Positions 9,185 to 18,814 of a stretch of 64,000 bases of DNA are shown here, one piece after another. Source of the stretch: Synechococcus sp. RS9909 (GTDB taxonomy: Bacteria > Cyanobacteriota > Cyanobacteriia > PCC-6307 > Cyanobiaceae); assembly GCF_014279595.1 (NCBI RefSeq), contig NZ_CP047943.1:1426001-1490000 (forward strand). The letters run 5' to 3'. The notes under the pieces are model-generated. The model saw only the letters and a list, made by a program, of their open reading frames with translations. It had not been told where the DNA came from and searched no databases. Within the stretch, counting starts at the first letter, position 1, and each line of letters begins with the position of its first letter. A program made the translations under genes and the position numbers.

Positions 9185-9718
9185 ATGGCTGACGACAGCA
9201 CGATCTCCCTGCCCGCCAGGCTTGAGGCGATTCTCTATCTCAAGGGGCGATCGCTCAGCCTGCGGGAACTCGCCGAACTGGCGACTCGACGCGAGCAGGA
9301 GGTGGAGGAGGCGATGGTGGCCCTGATGGCGGCCTACGCCCAACGGGACACGGCCCTGGAGATCAGCGTCAGCCAGGGTCGCTACAGCCTTCAGCTCAGA
9401 GCCGGCCTGGGCGAGCTGGTGCGGGATCTGTTGCCGGTCAATCTGTCAACGGCCACGCTGCGCACATTGGCCACAATTGCGCTCAAGAAACGGATCCTCC
9501 AGTCAGACCTGGTGGAGCTGCGCGGTTCCGGGGCTTACGACCACATCAAGGAACTGCTCAACCAGAAGTTCATCGAACGCCAGCGGCACAGCGAGGGGCG
9601 TTCCTACTGGATCAGTCTCACGGAAACGTTCCATCGCACCTTCTCGGTGCTGCCCGCCACCGGGCCTGTCGAGCCCGCCACCGATCCTGTCGACACCAGC
9701 ACCGACGAAGCTGCATAG
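9185..9718 (+). CDS. scpB: segregation and condensation protein B
   Basis: A 177-aa ScpB, a kite subunit of the SMC-ScpAB condensin that organises and segregates the chromosome. Two winged-helix domains are visible: the first around ARLEAILYLKGRSLSLRELA, the second around TLATIALKKRILQSDLVELRGS. A C-terminal tail is rich in Pro, Thr and Asp. I used the ATG at 9185 (MADDST); a GTG-type extension at 9164 adds seven unconserved residues. The gene lies 46 bp after ilvA and 25 bp before yggT, probably in one transcript. Confidence 0.92.
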   Translation: MADDSTISLPARLEAILYLKGRSLSLRELAELATRREQEVEEAMVALMAAYAQRDTALEISVSQGRYSLQLRAGLGELVRDLLPVNLSTATLRTLATIALKKRILQSDLVELRGSGAYDHIKELLNQKFIERQRHSEGRSYWISLTETFHRTFSVLPATGPVEPATDPVDTSTDEAA

Positions 9719-9743
9719 AGTCTGGAGAGATCAGCAGTCATCG

Positions 9744-10043
9744 ATGGCCTTCGAACTCGCCTCCAACCTTCTGCAGATCCTGGCGCAGACGCTCCAGATC
9801 TATTCACTGGTGTTGATTGTGCGGGTGCTGCTCAGCTGGTTCCCCAACCTCGACTGGGGCAATCCCGTGCTGAGCACGGTCAGCTCGATCACCGATCCTT
9901 ACCTCAACGCGTTCCGGGGGCTGATCCCGCCGATGGGGGGGCTGGATCTCTCCGCAATCCTCGCCTTCATCGCCCTCAGCCTGATGCAACAGCTGCTGAT
10001 GTCAGCCAGCTTTGCCTTTGCCAGCGGCATGGCGTCCTATTGA
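9744..10043 (+). CDS. yggT: YggT family membrane protein
   Basis: A 99-aa protein with two hydrophobic hairpins and the YggT-family motifs RVLLSWFPNLDW and ITDPYLNAFRGLIPPMGGLDLS. YggT/YlmG proteins (CCB3 in plastids) have been linked to septum or nucleoid organisation and cytochrome b6f maturation, but the molecular role is unsettled. It follows scpB closely, which is consistent with a chromosome or division role. The ATG is the first in frame after the scpB stop. Confidence 0.9.
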   Translation: MAFELASNLLQILAQTLQIYSLVLIVRVLLSWFPNLDWGNPVLSTVSSITDPYLNAFRGLIPPMGGLDLSAILAFIALSLMQQLLMSASFAFASGMASY

Positions 10044-10057
10044 GGTCCAGGCCCGCT

Positions 10058-10387
10058 TCAGCGATGGTCGCCACTGCCACTGAGGCGGCCCCTGGCGGCA
10101 CGACTGGCCAATTTGGCCAGGTTGGCTGCCGCCACCTCCTCCAGGCTCAGGCCCAGTTCACTGGCCAGCTGGGCGACATACCAGAGCACATCGCCCAGTT
10201 CCAGCTTGAGCTCCTCGCGCACCGTCGCATCAAACACACCACCCCGATCCCGGAGCACCTTCTTCACTTTGTCGGCCACCTCGCCGGCTTCACCGCTGAG
10301 CCCCAGGGTGGGATAGATCGGATTGGCGCCAACGTGGGGATACAGAGCCGTGGTGCGGGCGGATTGCTGATAGCTGTTGAAGTCCAT
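10058..10387 (-). CDS. MazG-like nucleotide pyrophosphohydrolase
   Basis: A compact 109-aa all-helical pyrophosphohydrolase of the MazG/dUTPase superfamily. The metal-binding helix pair is visible as GLSGEAGEVADKVKK followed by REELKLELGDVLWYVAQLA, giving the ExxE...ExxxD pattern that holds Mg2+. Such proteins hydrolyse non-canonical or excess nucleoside triphosphates to monophosphates. It is convergent with yggT (14-bp gap) and divergent from pyk. Confidence 0.86.
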   Translation of the reverse strand: MDFNSYQQSARTTALYPHVGANPIYPTLGLSGEAGEVADKVKKVLRDRGGVFDATVREELKLELGDVLWYVAQLASELGLSLEEVAAANLAKLASRAARGRLSGSGDHR

Positions 10388-10446
10388 TTTAGAACGGGTC
10401 CTGACAGGCCTGGAGGGTAGATTCCGCAGTGACTCTGGCGCCGCTG

Positions 10447-12213
10447 ATGGCCCTCATCGATCTGACACGCCGTACCAAGATCGTGGCCACCATCGGCCCC
10501 GCCACCGAAAGCCCCGAGCGGATCCGCGAGCTGATCCAGGCTGGAGCCACCACCTTTCGACTGAATTTTTCCCACGGCGATCACAGCGAGCACGCCACCC
10601 GCATCGCCACCATTCGTCAGGTCGCCAGCGAACTGAGCCAGCACATCGGCATCCTTCAGGATTTACAAGGGCCGAAAATTCGTCTGGGGCGCTTCGCCCT
10701 TGGCCCCATCACCCTGGCCAAGGGTGATGCCTTCGCGCTCACATCACGATCCGTAAGCTGCGATCAGCAGATCGCCACGGTGACCTACGACAAGCTGGCC
10801 GCAGAAGTGAGTGCCGGCAGCCGGATTCTTCTCGACGACGGTCGGGTGGAGATGAAGGTGGAGCGCGTCGATCAGGCCGAGCAGACCCTGCACTGCACCG
10901 TGACCGTTGGCGGCGTGCTCTCCAACAACAAGGGGGTCAATTTCCCCGATGTTCAGCTCTCGGTGCGGGCTCTCACCGAAAAAGATCGGATCGATCTCGC
11001 CTTCGGTCTGCAGCAAGGGGTCGACTGGGTGGCGCTCAGCTTCGTTCGCAATCCCTCCGACATGCAGGAGATTCGCGAACTGATCCGCCAGCACGGCTTC
11101 TCCACTCCAGTGGTGGCCAAGATCGAAAAATTTGAGGCGATTGATCAGATTGATGCGATCCTGCCGCTCTGCGACGGCGTGATGGTGGCCCGGGGGGATC
11201 TGGGCGTGGAAATGCCCGCTGAGGAGGTGCCGCTCCTGCAGAAGGAACTGATTCAGAAAGCCAACAGCCTCGGCATCCCGATCATCACCGCCACCCAGAT
11301 GCTCGATTCGATGGCCTCCAGTCCGAGGCCCACCCGCGCCGAAGTAAGCGACGTGGCCAACGCCATTCTCGATGGCACCGATGCGGTGATGCTCTCCAAC
11401 GAAACCGCAGTGGGGGATTACCCGATTGAAGCGGTGGAAACGATGGCGACGATCGCCCGGCGCATCGAGCGGGATTATCCGCAGCGCAGCATCGACAGCC
11501 ATCTGCCGAGCACGATCCCCAATGCGATCAGCAGCGCGGTGAGCACCATCGCCAGCCAGTTGAATGCGGCGGCGATTCTGCCGCTCACCAAAAGTGGTGC
11601 CACGGCCCACAACGTGAGCAAATTCCGCCCTGCCGCACCGATCCTGGCGATCACCAGTGAAGTGGCCGTGGCCCGAAAACTGCAGTTGGTGTGGGGCGTG
11701 ACCCCGCTGGTGATCGCCCAGCAGAGCACCACCTCAGGCACATTCACCACCGCCATGGCCGCCGCCCAGGACAAAGGCCTGCTGAAGGAAGGGGACCTGG
11801 TGATTCAAACCGCCGGTACCCTGGCAGGCGTCGCCGGCTCCACTGACCTGGTCAAGGTGGGCATCGTCAGTGCCGTGCTCGGCCAGGGCACGGGGGTGGG
11901 TCAGGGCACGGTGAGCGGCCGGGTCCGCCTCGCCCAGTGCCCGGGCGATGCCTGCAAGATCGAACGGGGGGAGATCCTCGTGGTGCATGACACCACTGCC
12001 GATGATGTCGACGCGATCCGCGACGCAGCCGCCGTGATTACCGAAGTGCCGGCTGCAACCTCCCATGCGGCCCTGATCGCCCAGCGACTCGGCACCCCCC
12101 TGATTGCCGGCGTGGCCCATGCCACCCGTCACCTGCTGGAAGGGGAAGTGGTGACCCTGCAGATCAAGGACGGGCTTGTGCATCGCGGCACCAGCATCAA
12201 CACAGCCCTCTGA
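10447..12213 (+). CDS. pyk: pyruvate kinase with C-terminal PEP-utilizer domain
   Basis: A 588-aa pyruvate kinase, catalysing the last step of glycolysis from PEP and ADP to pyruvate and ATP. The barrel begins at RRTKIVATIGPA; the metal- and substrate-binding MVARGDLGVEMP motif and the GTDAVMLSNETAVG segment are intact. After the normal C-terminal domain an extra domain of about 90 residues (HDTTADDVDAIRDAAAVITE then SHAALIAQRLGTPLIAG) matches the phosphohistidine swivel domain of PEP-utilising enzymes, as in long cyanobacterial and bacillar forms. A GTG at 10429 is an alternative start, with GGAGG 13 bp upstream of it. Confidence 0.95.
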   Translation: MALIDLTRRTKIVATIGPATESPERIRELIQAGATTFRLNFSHGDHSEHATRIATIRQVASELSQHIGILQDLQGPKIRLGRFALGPITLAKGDAFALTSRSVSCDQQIATVTYDKLAAEVSAGSRILLDDGRVEMKVERVDQAEQTLHCTVTVGGVLSNNKGVNFPDVQLSVRALTEKDRIDLAFGLQQGVDWVALSFVRNPSDMQEIRELIRQHGFSTPVVAKIEKFEAIDQIDAILPLCDGVMVARGDLGVEMPAEEVPLLQKELIQKANSLGIPIITATQMLDSMASSPRPTRAEVSDVANAILDGTDAVMLSNETAVGDYPIEAVETMATIARRIERDYPQRSIDSHLPSTIPNAISSAVSTIASQLNAAAILPLTKSGATAHNVSKFRPAAPILAITSEVAVARKLQLVWGVTPLVIAQQSTTSGTFTTAMAAAQDKGLLKEGDLVIQTAGTLAGVAGSTDLVKVGIVSAVLGQGTGVGQGTVSGRVRLAQCPGDACKIERGEILVVHDTTADDVDAIRDAAAVITEVPAATSHAALIAQRLGTPLIAGVAHATRHLLEGEVVTLQIKDGLVHRGTSINTAL

Positions 12214-12249
12214 TCCGCCAGGATCGCCTTAACCAGCAAGGGAACCCTG

Positions 12250-13479
12250 ATGGCGCGCAAGCTACCGCTGAGGGACACCGTGGGCATGGCCCTCAACACC
12301 CTGCGGGCCAATCGGCTGCGCAGCCTGCTCACCATGCTCGGGATCATCATCGGCAACGCCTCGGTGATCAGCCTGGTGGGGGTGGGCCGGGGCGCCCAGA
12401 ACCTGGCGGAAGACCAGCTCAGCAACCTGGGCGCCAACGTGCTGTTTGTGGTGCCAGGCAGTAACGACACCCGGCGGCAGGGGGTGGCGTTCCCGAAGAC
12501 CCTGGTGCTCGAAGACGCGGAAGCGATTGAAGCGCAGGTGCCCAGCGTGCGTCGGGTCGCCCCCCAGATCAGCAGCAGCAACGTGGTGCAGGTGGGATCG
12601 CGCAGCGCCACGAGCTCCATCTCCGGTGTCACACCCGAGTTTCTGCCCGTGCGCAGTTTTGAAGTGGCCCGAGGTCGCTTCCTGTCTGAACAGGATCTTC
12701 AGGCCGCCCGCAGTGTGGTGGTGATCGGGCCCGATCTCAAAGACAAGCTGTTTCCCAGCGGGTCCGCCATCGGCCAGATGCTCCGCATCCGCAACCAGAG
12801 CTTTGAGGTGATCGGTGTGATGGCACCAAAAGGGGCCGTGTTCGGCAGCAATCAAGACGAAAATGCTTACATCCCCCTCACGACCATGGTGAGCCGGCTC
12901 ACGGGCCGCGATCCCACCTATGGCGTCAGCCTCAGCTTCATCAGTGCTGAAGCCAACGACGAAGCGAGCACCGGTGCCGCCAAATTCCAGATCACCAATC
13001 TGTTGCGCCAGCGGCATCGCATCCTCCGGGAGGATGACTTCGCCGTGCGCTCTCAGAAAGATGCGCTCACGATTGTGAGCACCATCACCGGCGGCCTGAC
13101 CCTGATGCTCGGCGCGATCGGTGGGGTCTCCCTTCTGGTGGGAGGCATCGGCATCATGAACATCATGCTGGTGTCGGTGAGTGAGCGCACCGAGGAGATC
13201 GGCCTGCGCAAGGCCCTTGGCGCCCGTCGCGCCGATGTGTTGTCGCAATTTCTGGTGGAATCCCTCGTGCTCGCGAGCCTCGGTGGCCTGGTGGGCACCG
13301 CGGTGGGTCTCGGCAGCGTTGCCGCCGTTGCTTCCCTCACGCCTCTGCCGGCGAGCATCGGCGCCAGCACCGTGTTGATCACGGTGTCACTGTCGGGCTC
13401 GATCGGCCTCTTTTTCGGCGTGGTGCCGGCCCGTCGTGCCGCCCGCCTCGATCCGATCGTGGCCCTGCGCAGCCTCTGA
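12250..13479 (+). CDS. ABC transporter permease, MacB/FtsX type
   Basis: A 409-aa permease with the MacB topology. One N-terminal helix (about residues 20-45) is followed by a large periplasmic MacB_PCD domain and three C-terminal FtsX helices. The coupling region reads MLVSVSERTEEIGLRKALGA, the hallmark of this class. MacB-type transporters are mechanotransmitters that move substrates within the periplasm or out of the cell rather than across the inner membrane. No ATPase gene is adjacent, so the partner must be elsewhere. The gene lies between pyk and ftsH on the same strand. Confidence 0.9.
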   Translation: MARKLPLRDTVGMALNTLRANRLRSLLTMLGIIIGNASVISLVGVGRGAQNLAEDQLSNLGANVLFVVPGSNDTRRQGVAFPKTLVLEDAEAIEAQVPSVRRVAPQISSSNVVQVGSRSATSSISGVTPEFLPVRSFEVARGRFLSEQDLQAARSVVVIGPDLKDKLFPSGSAIGQMLRIRNQSFEVIGVMAPKGAVFGSNQDENAYIPLTTMVSRLTGRDPTYGVSLSFISAEANDEASTGAAKFQITNLLRQRHRILREDDFAVRSQKDALTIVSTITGGLTLMLGAIGGVSLLVGGIGIMNIMLVSVSERTEEIGLRKALGARRADVLSQFLVESLVLASLGGLVGTAVGLGSVAAVASLTPLPASIGASTVLITVSLSGSIGLFFGVVPARRAARLDPIVALRSL

Positions 13480-13533
13480 AGCCAGCGATCACGCGGTGGT
13501 CACACTTACAGTCGTGGGATCGAATGATGATTT

Positions 13534-15450
13534 ATGAACCAGCGCTGGCGCCAGATCGCACTCTGGATTCTTCCCATCGGCGTCGCGCTTCTGCTCGGCT
13601 GGCAGCTGCTCGGCCAGGGTGGTCTGCAGGCGCTCCGGCCGGGGGGTCCCACCGTGGCACCGCGGAATGCGGCCGTGGCCCGCATGAGCTACGGACGTTT
13701 CCTTGATTACGTGGAATCCGGCCGCGTCACCGCTGTTGACATCTATGACGGTGGCCGCAATGCGGTGGTTGAGGCTGTGGATCCCGACCTCGACAATCGG
13801 GTGCAGCGCCTGCGGGTGGATCTGCCTGGCCTGGCGCCCGAACTGATCAACACCCTCAAGCAGGAGGGCATCAGTTTTGACATTCACCCACCGCGGACGA
13901 CACCGCCCGCTCTGGGCATTCTCGGCAACCTGCTCTTCCCCCTGCTGCTGATCGGCTCCTTGATCTTTCTGGCACGTCGGTCCAGCGGGATGCCCGGTGG
14001 TCCTGGCCAGGCGATGCAGTTCGGCAAAACCAAGGCCCGCTTCGCCATGGAGGCGGAGACCGGCGTGAAATTTGACGACGTGGCCGGCGTTGCCGAAGCA
14101 AAGCAAGACCTCCAGGAGGTGGTGACCTTCCTGAAACAACCGGAGCGCTTCACGTCGGTGGGTGCCCAGATCCCCAAGGGTGTGCTGCTGGTGGGTCCTC
14201 CGGGAACCGGCAAGACCCTCCTGGCGAAAGCAATCGCCGGCGAAGCCGGCGTGCCCTTCTTCTCCCTCTCCGGCTCGGAGTTCGTCGAGATGTTTGTGGG
14301 CGTTGGTGCCAGCCGCGTTCGCGACCTGTTCAAACGCGCCAAGGAAAACAGTCCCTGCCTGATCTTCATCGACGAGATCGATGCGGTGGGCAGGCAACGC
14401 GGCGCCGGAATCGGTGGTGGCAATGATGAGCGTGAACAAACTCTTAACCAGCTCCTCACGGAGATGGATGGTTTTGAAGGCAACAGCGGCATCATCATCA
14501 TCGCGGCCACCAACCGCCCCGATGTGCTCGATTCAGCGCTGATGCGCCCGGGGCGTTTCGACCGTCAGGTCACGGTGGATGCTCCCGACATCAAGGGCCG
14601 GCTGTCGATCCTGGAAGTGCATGCCCGCAACAAAAAGCTCGATTCCGAGCTTTCGCTCGACAGCATTGCGCGTCGCACCCCCGGGTTCACCGGCGCCGAT
14701 CTGGCCAATCTGCTCAACGAGGCCGCGATCCTCACCGCCCGCCGCCGCAAGGAAGCGATCGGTTTAGCCGAAATCGACGATGCCGTCGATCGGATCATCG
14801 CCGGTATGGAAGGTCAGCCGCTCACCGACGGACGCAGCAAGCGCCTGATTGCCTATCACGAAGTGGGCCATGCCCTGGTGGGCACTCTTGTGAAGGACCA
14901 CGACCCGGTTCAGAAAGTCACCCTGATTCCAAGGGGGCAAGCCCAGGGCCTCACCTGGTTCTCCCCCGATGAGGAGCAGATGCTGGTGTCGCGAGCCCAG
15001 CTCAAGGCCAGGATCATGGGCGCCCTCGGCGGACGAGCTGCGGAAGACGTGGTGTTTGGTCACCAGGAGGTCACCACCGGCGCTGGCGGCGACATTCAGC
15101 AGGTGGCCTCGATGGCCCGTCAGATGGTGACCCGCTTCGGCATGAGTGACCTTGGACCGATGTCCCTCGAGGGGGGCAGTCAGGAAGTGTTCCTTGGCCG
15201 CGATCTGATGACCCGCAGCGACGTGTCCGACGCGATCTCACGTCAGATCGACGAACAGGTGCGGGCGATCGTGAAATGCTGCTACGAGGAAACCGTGGCC
15301 CTGGTGCAGGCCAACCGCGACCTGATGGATCGCCTGGTGGAACGCCTGATCGAGATCGAAACCATGGACGGCGACGAATTCCGTGACATGGTTGCCAAAG
15401 CGACAACGATCCCCGAGAAAGAGCGATTTTCACCCATTCTTAACCTCTGA
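13534..15450 (+). CDS. ftsH: ATP-dependent zinc metalloprotease FtsH
   Basis: A 638-aa membrane-anchored AAA protease. It has two N-terminal membrane segments (about residues 6-24 and 128-147), the AAA module with Walker A GPPGTGKT near residues 221-228, Walker [15 protein letters not shown], and the zinc site HEVGH at residues 442-446. In cyanobacteria, thylakoid FtsH hexamers degrade photodamaged D1 during photosystem II repair. The same neighbourhood holds clpP, thf1 (which supports FtsH in that repair) and clpS. Which FtsH paralogue this is cannot be decided here. Confidence 0.96.
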   Translation: MNQRWRQIALWILPIGVALLLGWQLLGQGGLQALRPGGPTVAPRNAAVARMSYGRFLDYVESGRVTAVDIYDGGRNAVVEAVDPDLDNRVQRLRVDLPGLAPELINTLKQEGISFDIHPPRTTPPALGILGNLLFPLLLIGSLIFLARRSSGMPGGPGQAMQFGKTKARFAMEAETGVKFDDVAGVAEAKQDLQEVVTFLKQPERFTSVGAQIPKGVLLVGPPGTGKTLLAKAIAGEAGVPFFSLSGSEFVEMFVGVGASRVRDLFKRAKENSPCLIFIDEIDAVGRQRGAGIGGGNDEREQTLNQLLTEMDGFEGNSGIIIIAATNRPDVLDSALMRPGRFDRQVTVDAPDIKGRLSILEVHARNKKLDSELSLDSIARRTPGFTGADLANLLNEAAILTARRRKEAIGLAEIDDAVDRIIAGMEGQPLTDGRSKRLIAYHEVGHALVGTLVKDHDPVQKVTLIPRGQAQGLTWFSPDEEQMLVSRAQLKARIMGALGGRAAEDVVFGHQEVTTGAGGDIQQVASMARQMVTRFGMSDLGPMSLEGGSQEVFLGRDLMTRSDVSDAISRQIDEQVRAIVKCCYEETVALVQANRDLMDRLVERLIEIETMDGDEFRDMVAKATTIPEKERFSPILNL

Positions 15451-15502
15451 CCCGGTATTTGGCCGCTTCATTTCCTAAATTGATGTGGATTGACAGCTAA
15501 GC

Positions 15503-15733
15503 ATGAAGGACGAAGGGACACGCTCTCCCATGGAGGGTTTCAGCAGCTTCCGCGGCGACAACTGGAGCCCTCAACGCCTGATGTTTCATCAGAATTTAGA
15601 GCAGTTTGCCGATCGGGTTGGTTTGATTGTGGGTCTGCAAGCCAATGGCAAAATTGACCAAGATGCTGCTTTCGATGAGATCAAGTCTCTGTGGGCTGAA
15701 CTAAAAGGAAGCAAAAAAGACCTTCTAAAATAG
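15503..15733 (+). CDS. small conserved cyanobacterial protein (DUF7219-like)
   Basis: A 76-aa soluble protein without signal or membrane segment. The FRGDNWSPQRLMFHQNLEQFA start and the alternating helix FDEIKSLWAELKGSKKDL resemble a short cyanobacteria-specific family that I believe is DUF7219. Function unknown. An internal ATG at 15530 gives a 67-aa form. Its local base composition is more A/T-rich than the neighbouring genes. The last codons form one arm of the terminator hairpin that serves clpP on the other strand. Confidence 0.72.
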   Translation: MKDEGTRSPMEGFSSFRGDNWSPQRLMFHQNLEQFADRVGLIVGLQANGKIDQDAAFDEIKSLWAELKGSKKDLLK

Positions 15734-15740
15734 AAGGTCT
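15712..15740 (-). terminator. intrinsic terminator of clpP
   Basis: A 9-bp perfect stem (15718-15726 with 15732-15740, loop of 5) is followed on the minus strand by six T (complement of AAAAAA just left of the stem). It lies 44 bp downstream of the clpP stop. It overlaps the 3' end of the small convergent gene and has no T run on the plus strand. Confidence 0.78.
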
Positions 15741-15783
15741 AACAAACAACCTGTTGATCTCAACTGAGATGAAGTGAGCTCGA

Positions 15784-16374
15784 CTAAACCGAGTGAACCG
15801 GCCGGCGATCAATCACGGAATCAATCAAGCCATAACTCACCGCATCTTGCGGTGACATGAAAAAGTCGCGATCGGTATCCACCTGAATTTTCTCCAAAGG
15901 TTGGCCGGATCGTTCGGCGAGCTCACGGTTGAGCTTATCTTTCAAGAAGAGAATCTCATCAGCCTGGATGCGGATATCACTGGCCTGCCCTCGGGCCCCA
16001 CCGAGGGGCTGGTGAATCATGATGCGTGAATGCTGCAGACTGCTGCGCTTGCCCTTGGCTCCGGCACAAAGGAGAAAAGCGCCCATACTGGCCGCAAGAC
16101 CGACACAGACCGTATGAACGTCGGGCTTGATGTGTTGCATCGTGTCAAAAATCCCGAGCCCGTCATACACGGATCCTCCAGGGGAGTTGATATAGAGATA
16201 GATATCCTTGTCGGGATCTTCCGCTTCAAGGAAAAGCAGCTGGGCCACAATGCGATTGGCTGAATCGCTCGTGACGGGCTCACCGAGAAAAACAATCCGC
16301 TCCCTGAGAAGACGGGAATAAATATCAAAGGCCCTTTCTCCCCGGCCCGATTCCTCGATCACGATCAGGATCAT
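15784..16374 (-). CDS. clpP: ATP-dependent Clp protease proteolytic subunit
   Basis: A 196-aa active ClpP serine peptidase subunit. The catalytic triad is present: S96 in [10 protein letters not shown]121 in [10 protein letters not shown], and D170 in DTDRDFF. It forms the barrel that degrades substrates unfolded by ClpX or ClpC. Cyanobacteria carry several ClpP paralogues plus an inactive ClpR; this one has an intact triad and so is not ClpR. It is divergent from thf1 with 73 bp between the starts, and a terminator lies downstream. Confidence 0.95.
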   Translation of the reverse strand: MILIVIEESGRGERAFDIYSRLLRERIVFLGEPVTSDSANRIVAQLLFLEAEDPDKDIYLYINSPGGSVYDGLGIFDTMQHIKPDVHTVCVGLAASMGAFLLCAGAKGKRSSLQHSRIMIHQPLGGARGQASDIRIQADEILFLKDKLNRELAERSGQPLEKIQVDTDRDFFMSPQDAVSYGLIDSVIDRRPVHSV

Positions 16375-16447
16375 GCTGCTCCAGCGTCGGATCCACCGAT
16401 CTTAACGGCGCCATCAGCGACGCTAAGGTCATTGTCATCTTCTTTCC

Positions 16448-17131
16448 GTGCCAACGTTGGCTGAGCATCAGACCATTGCTGACAGCAAGCGCGCCTTTCA
16501 CACCGCCTTCCCGTTTGTCATTCCGCCGCTCTATCGGCGCACGGCCGACGAGCTGCTTGTGGAGCTGCACCTGCTCAGCCATCAGCAGCAGTTTCAGGTG
16601 GATGCCCTGTTTGCCGTGGGCTTGCGTCAGGTGTTTCGCGCCTTCACCCGCGGCTACAAACCGGGGCAGCACCTGGCCTCTCTGTTTGAAGCCCTCTGCA
16701 GCAGCACCGGATTCCATGCAGGCGAGCTGGAAAGCCTGGCCGATCAAAGCGAAGCCGCCGTGCGTGGCCATTCCATTGAGGAGGTGCGCCATTGGCTCGA
16801 ACACGGAGGCGATGGCGCGCCGGCTCCTCTCGCCTCCGTGCTGCAACGGGCCGATAGCAGCGGCTTCCACTACTCACGCCTGATGGCCGTGGGTCTGCTC
16901 AGCCTTCTTTCGGAAGCCCAGGGTGATCAAGCCGACCCGGAGCAACTGCGCAAACTGGCCCATGAGTTGAGCGGACCGCTCGGGTTTGCCCAAACCAGGG
17001 TTGAAAAGGATCTCGGTCTTTACGCCAGCAACCTCGACAAAATGGCTCAGGCGGTGGAACTGATGGAGGAGACCCTGGCGGCGGAACGCCGCAAACGGGA
17101 ACGACAGCAACAGGAGGCTGCAAGCAGCTGA
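16448..17131 (+). CDS. thf1: photosystem II biogenesis protein Thf1/Psb29
   Basis: A 227-aa Thf1 (Psb29). The conserved N-terminal part reads TIADSKRAFHTAFPFVIPPLYRR, the middle contains VGLRQVFRAFTRGY, and the C-terminus is a charged coiled coil (about residues 185-225). The family is needed for photosystem II assembly and repair and for stability of thylakoid FtsH complexes. The start is GTG. Its position between clpP and petN, 1 kb from ftsH, agrees with a local photosystem quality-control cluster. Confidence 0.93.
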   Translation: MPTLAEHQTIADSKRAFHTAFPFVIPPLYRRTADELLVELHLLSHQQQFQVDALFAVGLRQVFRAFTRGYKPGQHLASLFEALCSSTGFHAGELESLADQSEAAVRGHSIEEVRHWLEHGGDGAPAPLASVLQRADSSGFHYSRLMAVGLLSLLSEAQGDQADPEQLRKLAHELSGPLGFAQTRVEKDLGLYASNLDKMAQAVELMEETLAAERRKRERQQQEAASS

Positions 17132-17134
17132 AGC

Positions 17135-18532
17135 TCAGGAGCCAAAGCTGAGTCGACCGTCACAGCGCAGCCAGTCCGACTCCATCGTCCCCCCCGGGAG
17201 GGGCCTGAGCTCAAGGTTGAGGAGGCCGGCATCGCGCACCACCTTGGGCCAACGGCCAGGTAGCAGCTGCAACGCCTGCAGTTGCTTCGGCCGGGCCTGC
17301 AACTGCAGCCCCTGGCCTGGGGGCATCGAGGCCGCCGTGCGCCAGGGGGAGTCGGCAGGTGGCCGCCCCAACCCGATGCTGAGCAGCGCCGTTGCAGGCT
17401 GTCCTTTCGTGGCGATCCATCGCCAACCTCCCACGAGCGGGCTCCCAGGCCGCTGGGGATCCTCGAACAGCACCTCCCCCGGTGGGGTGTCGGCCTGGGC
17501 GGCTAGGCCACGCTCGATCAAACGACTCTCGATGCGTTCGAGGCTGCGGCGCCAGCGCCTCCCGTTTCCCGGAAGAGGAATCTGGATCTCCAGACCGGCC
17601 TGAAACGACCCCTTGGCCTGCGCAGTCAATTGCAGGGCAAACGGCCGGCTCGACAAGGCGGTGCGCGCCTTCTGATCAATGCCGTAGTCCTTCTCCAGAG
17701 GGGTCTGAATGATCCGCCGTGACAACAGGGCACCGAGCACATCCGCCAGTTGAGGCCCGCGCAGGCTCAACAGGGTCTGGGCCGGCAGCGGCTCAGGTTG
17801 GGGCCCGGGGTCGGCTCGGTCCGCCTTGAATGTGGCGGGTGCTGCCGCAAGGGGACGACGCCCCACCACCCCCTGCCACCGCAAGGCACGCCCCTGCAGT
17901 GCAAGCGACAGACAGCCATGGCTGGCCCGTTGCAGCAGAGGCGCGAGAGTGCCACTGACCGAGGCCAGGCCATCAGACGACCAGAACACCGCGGGCCCCT
18001 GCTGCAAACGGCTGAGGCAGTTCCTCGCGAGGGGCGACGTTGCCGGCGGCGCCCCGGCAGCGTTCAGACGCTGCAGCAATTGCTGGCGATGCAAGGGATC
18101 GGCAGCGGTGGCAAGAACCCCCTGAACCGGGGTGAGCATCAATCCCGAGCGATCGGCCGCAGGCAGCAAGGTGGCGGGAAGCACGAGATAGGCCTCCCCG
18201 TCCGTGCTCCACGCCTGCCACCAGATCGCCGACCCCTGGCGATTCCAGAGTTCCTTCGCCCTGCGAAGGCCAAGTCTCTGGGTCCAGAGCTCGGGCACGG
18301 GCCGGCTGGGGTCACCGCGAAAACCCTGCAGCAACTGCGTGGCGGCCATCAGGCGACTGAGGCCCGTCTCTCGGGATGGCACCCTGCGATGACTGGATGC
18401 GGAGTGAAGCCACACCGCCACAGCGCCAGTGCAGGTGAGCAACAGCACACCCCCGATCGTGAAGGGCCGAGCGAACAGCTGCTGCTTCAGCCTTTCCGCG
18501 CAATGCCTCGCCGCCGCCGCCGATCGCGCCAT
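17135..18532 (-). CDS. membrane-anchored protein of unknown function
   Basis: A 465-aa protein with a basic N-terminus and one membrane anchor (about residues 25-43, GGVLLLTCTGAVAVWL); the rest is predicted to be outside the cytoplasm. There is no recognised domain. Several SLSLALQG and LLSLRG type beta segments suggest a repetitive beta-rich fold. The ATG at 18532 lies 46 bp inside the preceding small gene, which itself follows petN, so all three may be one transcript. The 3' end is 3 bp from thf1, convergent. Confidence 0.72.
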   Translation of the reverse strand: MARSAAAARHCAERLKQQLFARPFTIGGVLLLTCTGAVAVWLHSASSHRRVPSRETGLSRLMAATQLLQGFRGDPSRPVPELWTQRLGLRRAKELWNRQGSAIWWQAWSTDGEAYLVLPATLLPAADRSGLMLTPVQGVLATAADPLHRQQLLQRLNAAGAPPATSPLARNCLSRLQQGPAVFWSSDGLASVSGTLAPLLQRASHGCLSLALQGRALRWQGVVGRRPLAAAPATFKADRADPGPQPEPLPAQTLLSLRGPQLADVLGALLSRRIIQTPLEKDYGIDQKARTALSSRPFALQLTAQAKGSFQAGLEIQIPLPGNGRRWRRSLERIESRLIERGLAAQADTPPGEVLFEDPQRPGSPLVGGWRWIATKGQPATALLSIGLGRPPADSPWRTAASMPPGQGLQLQARPKQLQALQLLPGRWPKVVRDAGLLNLELRPLPGGTMESDWLRCDGRLSFGS

Positions 18533-18639
18533 TCAATGGTGGAGAGATAGATCACGGCCACGCTCACGAACACGAGCAGCGCAGCCGCGGTGAGGGCCAG
18601 CGCCTGACCGAAACCGGGATTGAGCAGAAACTCCTGCAC
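18487..18639 (-). CDS. 50-aa single-pass membrane protein, unknown, linked to petN
   Basis: This short gene starts with GTG one base after the petN stop (TGA G GTG) and ends 46 bp inside the next gene. The 50-aa product has a short polar start (QEFLLNPGFGQ), one hydrophobic helix (about residues 12-33) and a very basic tail (EWRDRRRRR). The size and topology resemble small subunits or assembly factors of photosynthetic complexes, but I do not recognise the family. The tight spacing to petN and the strong positive-inside tail argue that it is real. Confidence 0.6.
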   Translation of the reverse strand: MQEFLLNPGFGQALALTAAALLVFVSVAVIYLSTIEWRDRRRRRGIARKG

Positions 18640-18640
18640 C

Positions 18641-18742
18641 TCAGAAGTTCAGAGTGCCGTCGCCGTTACGCCCCCACACCACCATGGCGATGGAAAAACT
18701 GAACACGGCGGCCAGGGAGGCCCAGGCAAGGGTGAACAGCAT
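18641..18742 (-). CDS. petN: cytochrome b6f complex subunit PetN
   Basis: A 33-aa PetN, the smallest single-helix subunit of the cytochrome b6f complex, required for its stability. The sequence begins [14 protein letters not shown] and ends [13 protein letters not shown], nearly the family consensus. The ATG at 18742 fits the invariant N-terminus. It is divergent from clpS and directly followed by the 50-aa membrane gene. Confidence 0.93.
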   Translation of the reverse strand: MLFTLAWASLAAVFSFSIAMVVWGRNGDGTLNF

Positions 18743-18814
18743 GGAGGTGCAAGCGAATGTTGAGACTTTAACGAGGCCCACGCCCGGATTCGCCAGCGCA
18801 CCTGATTGCTCACC

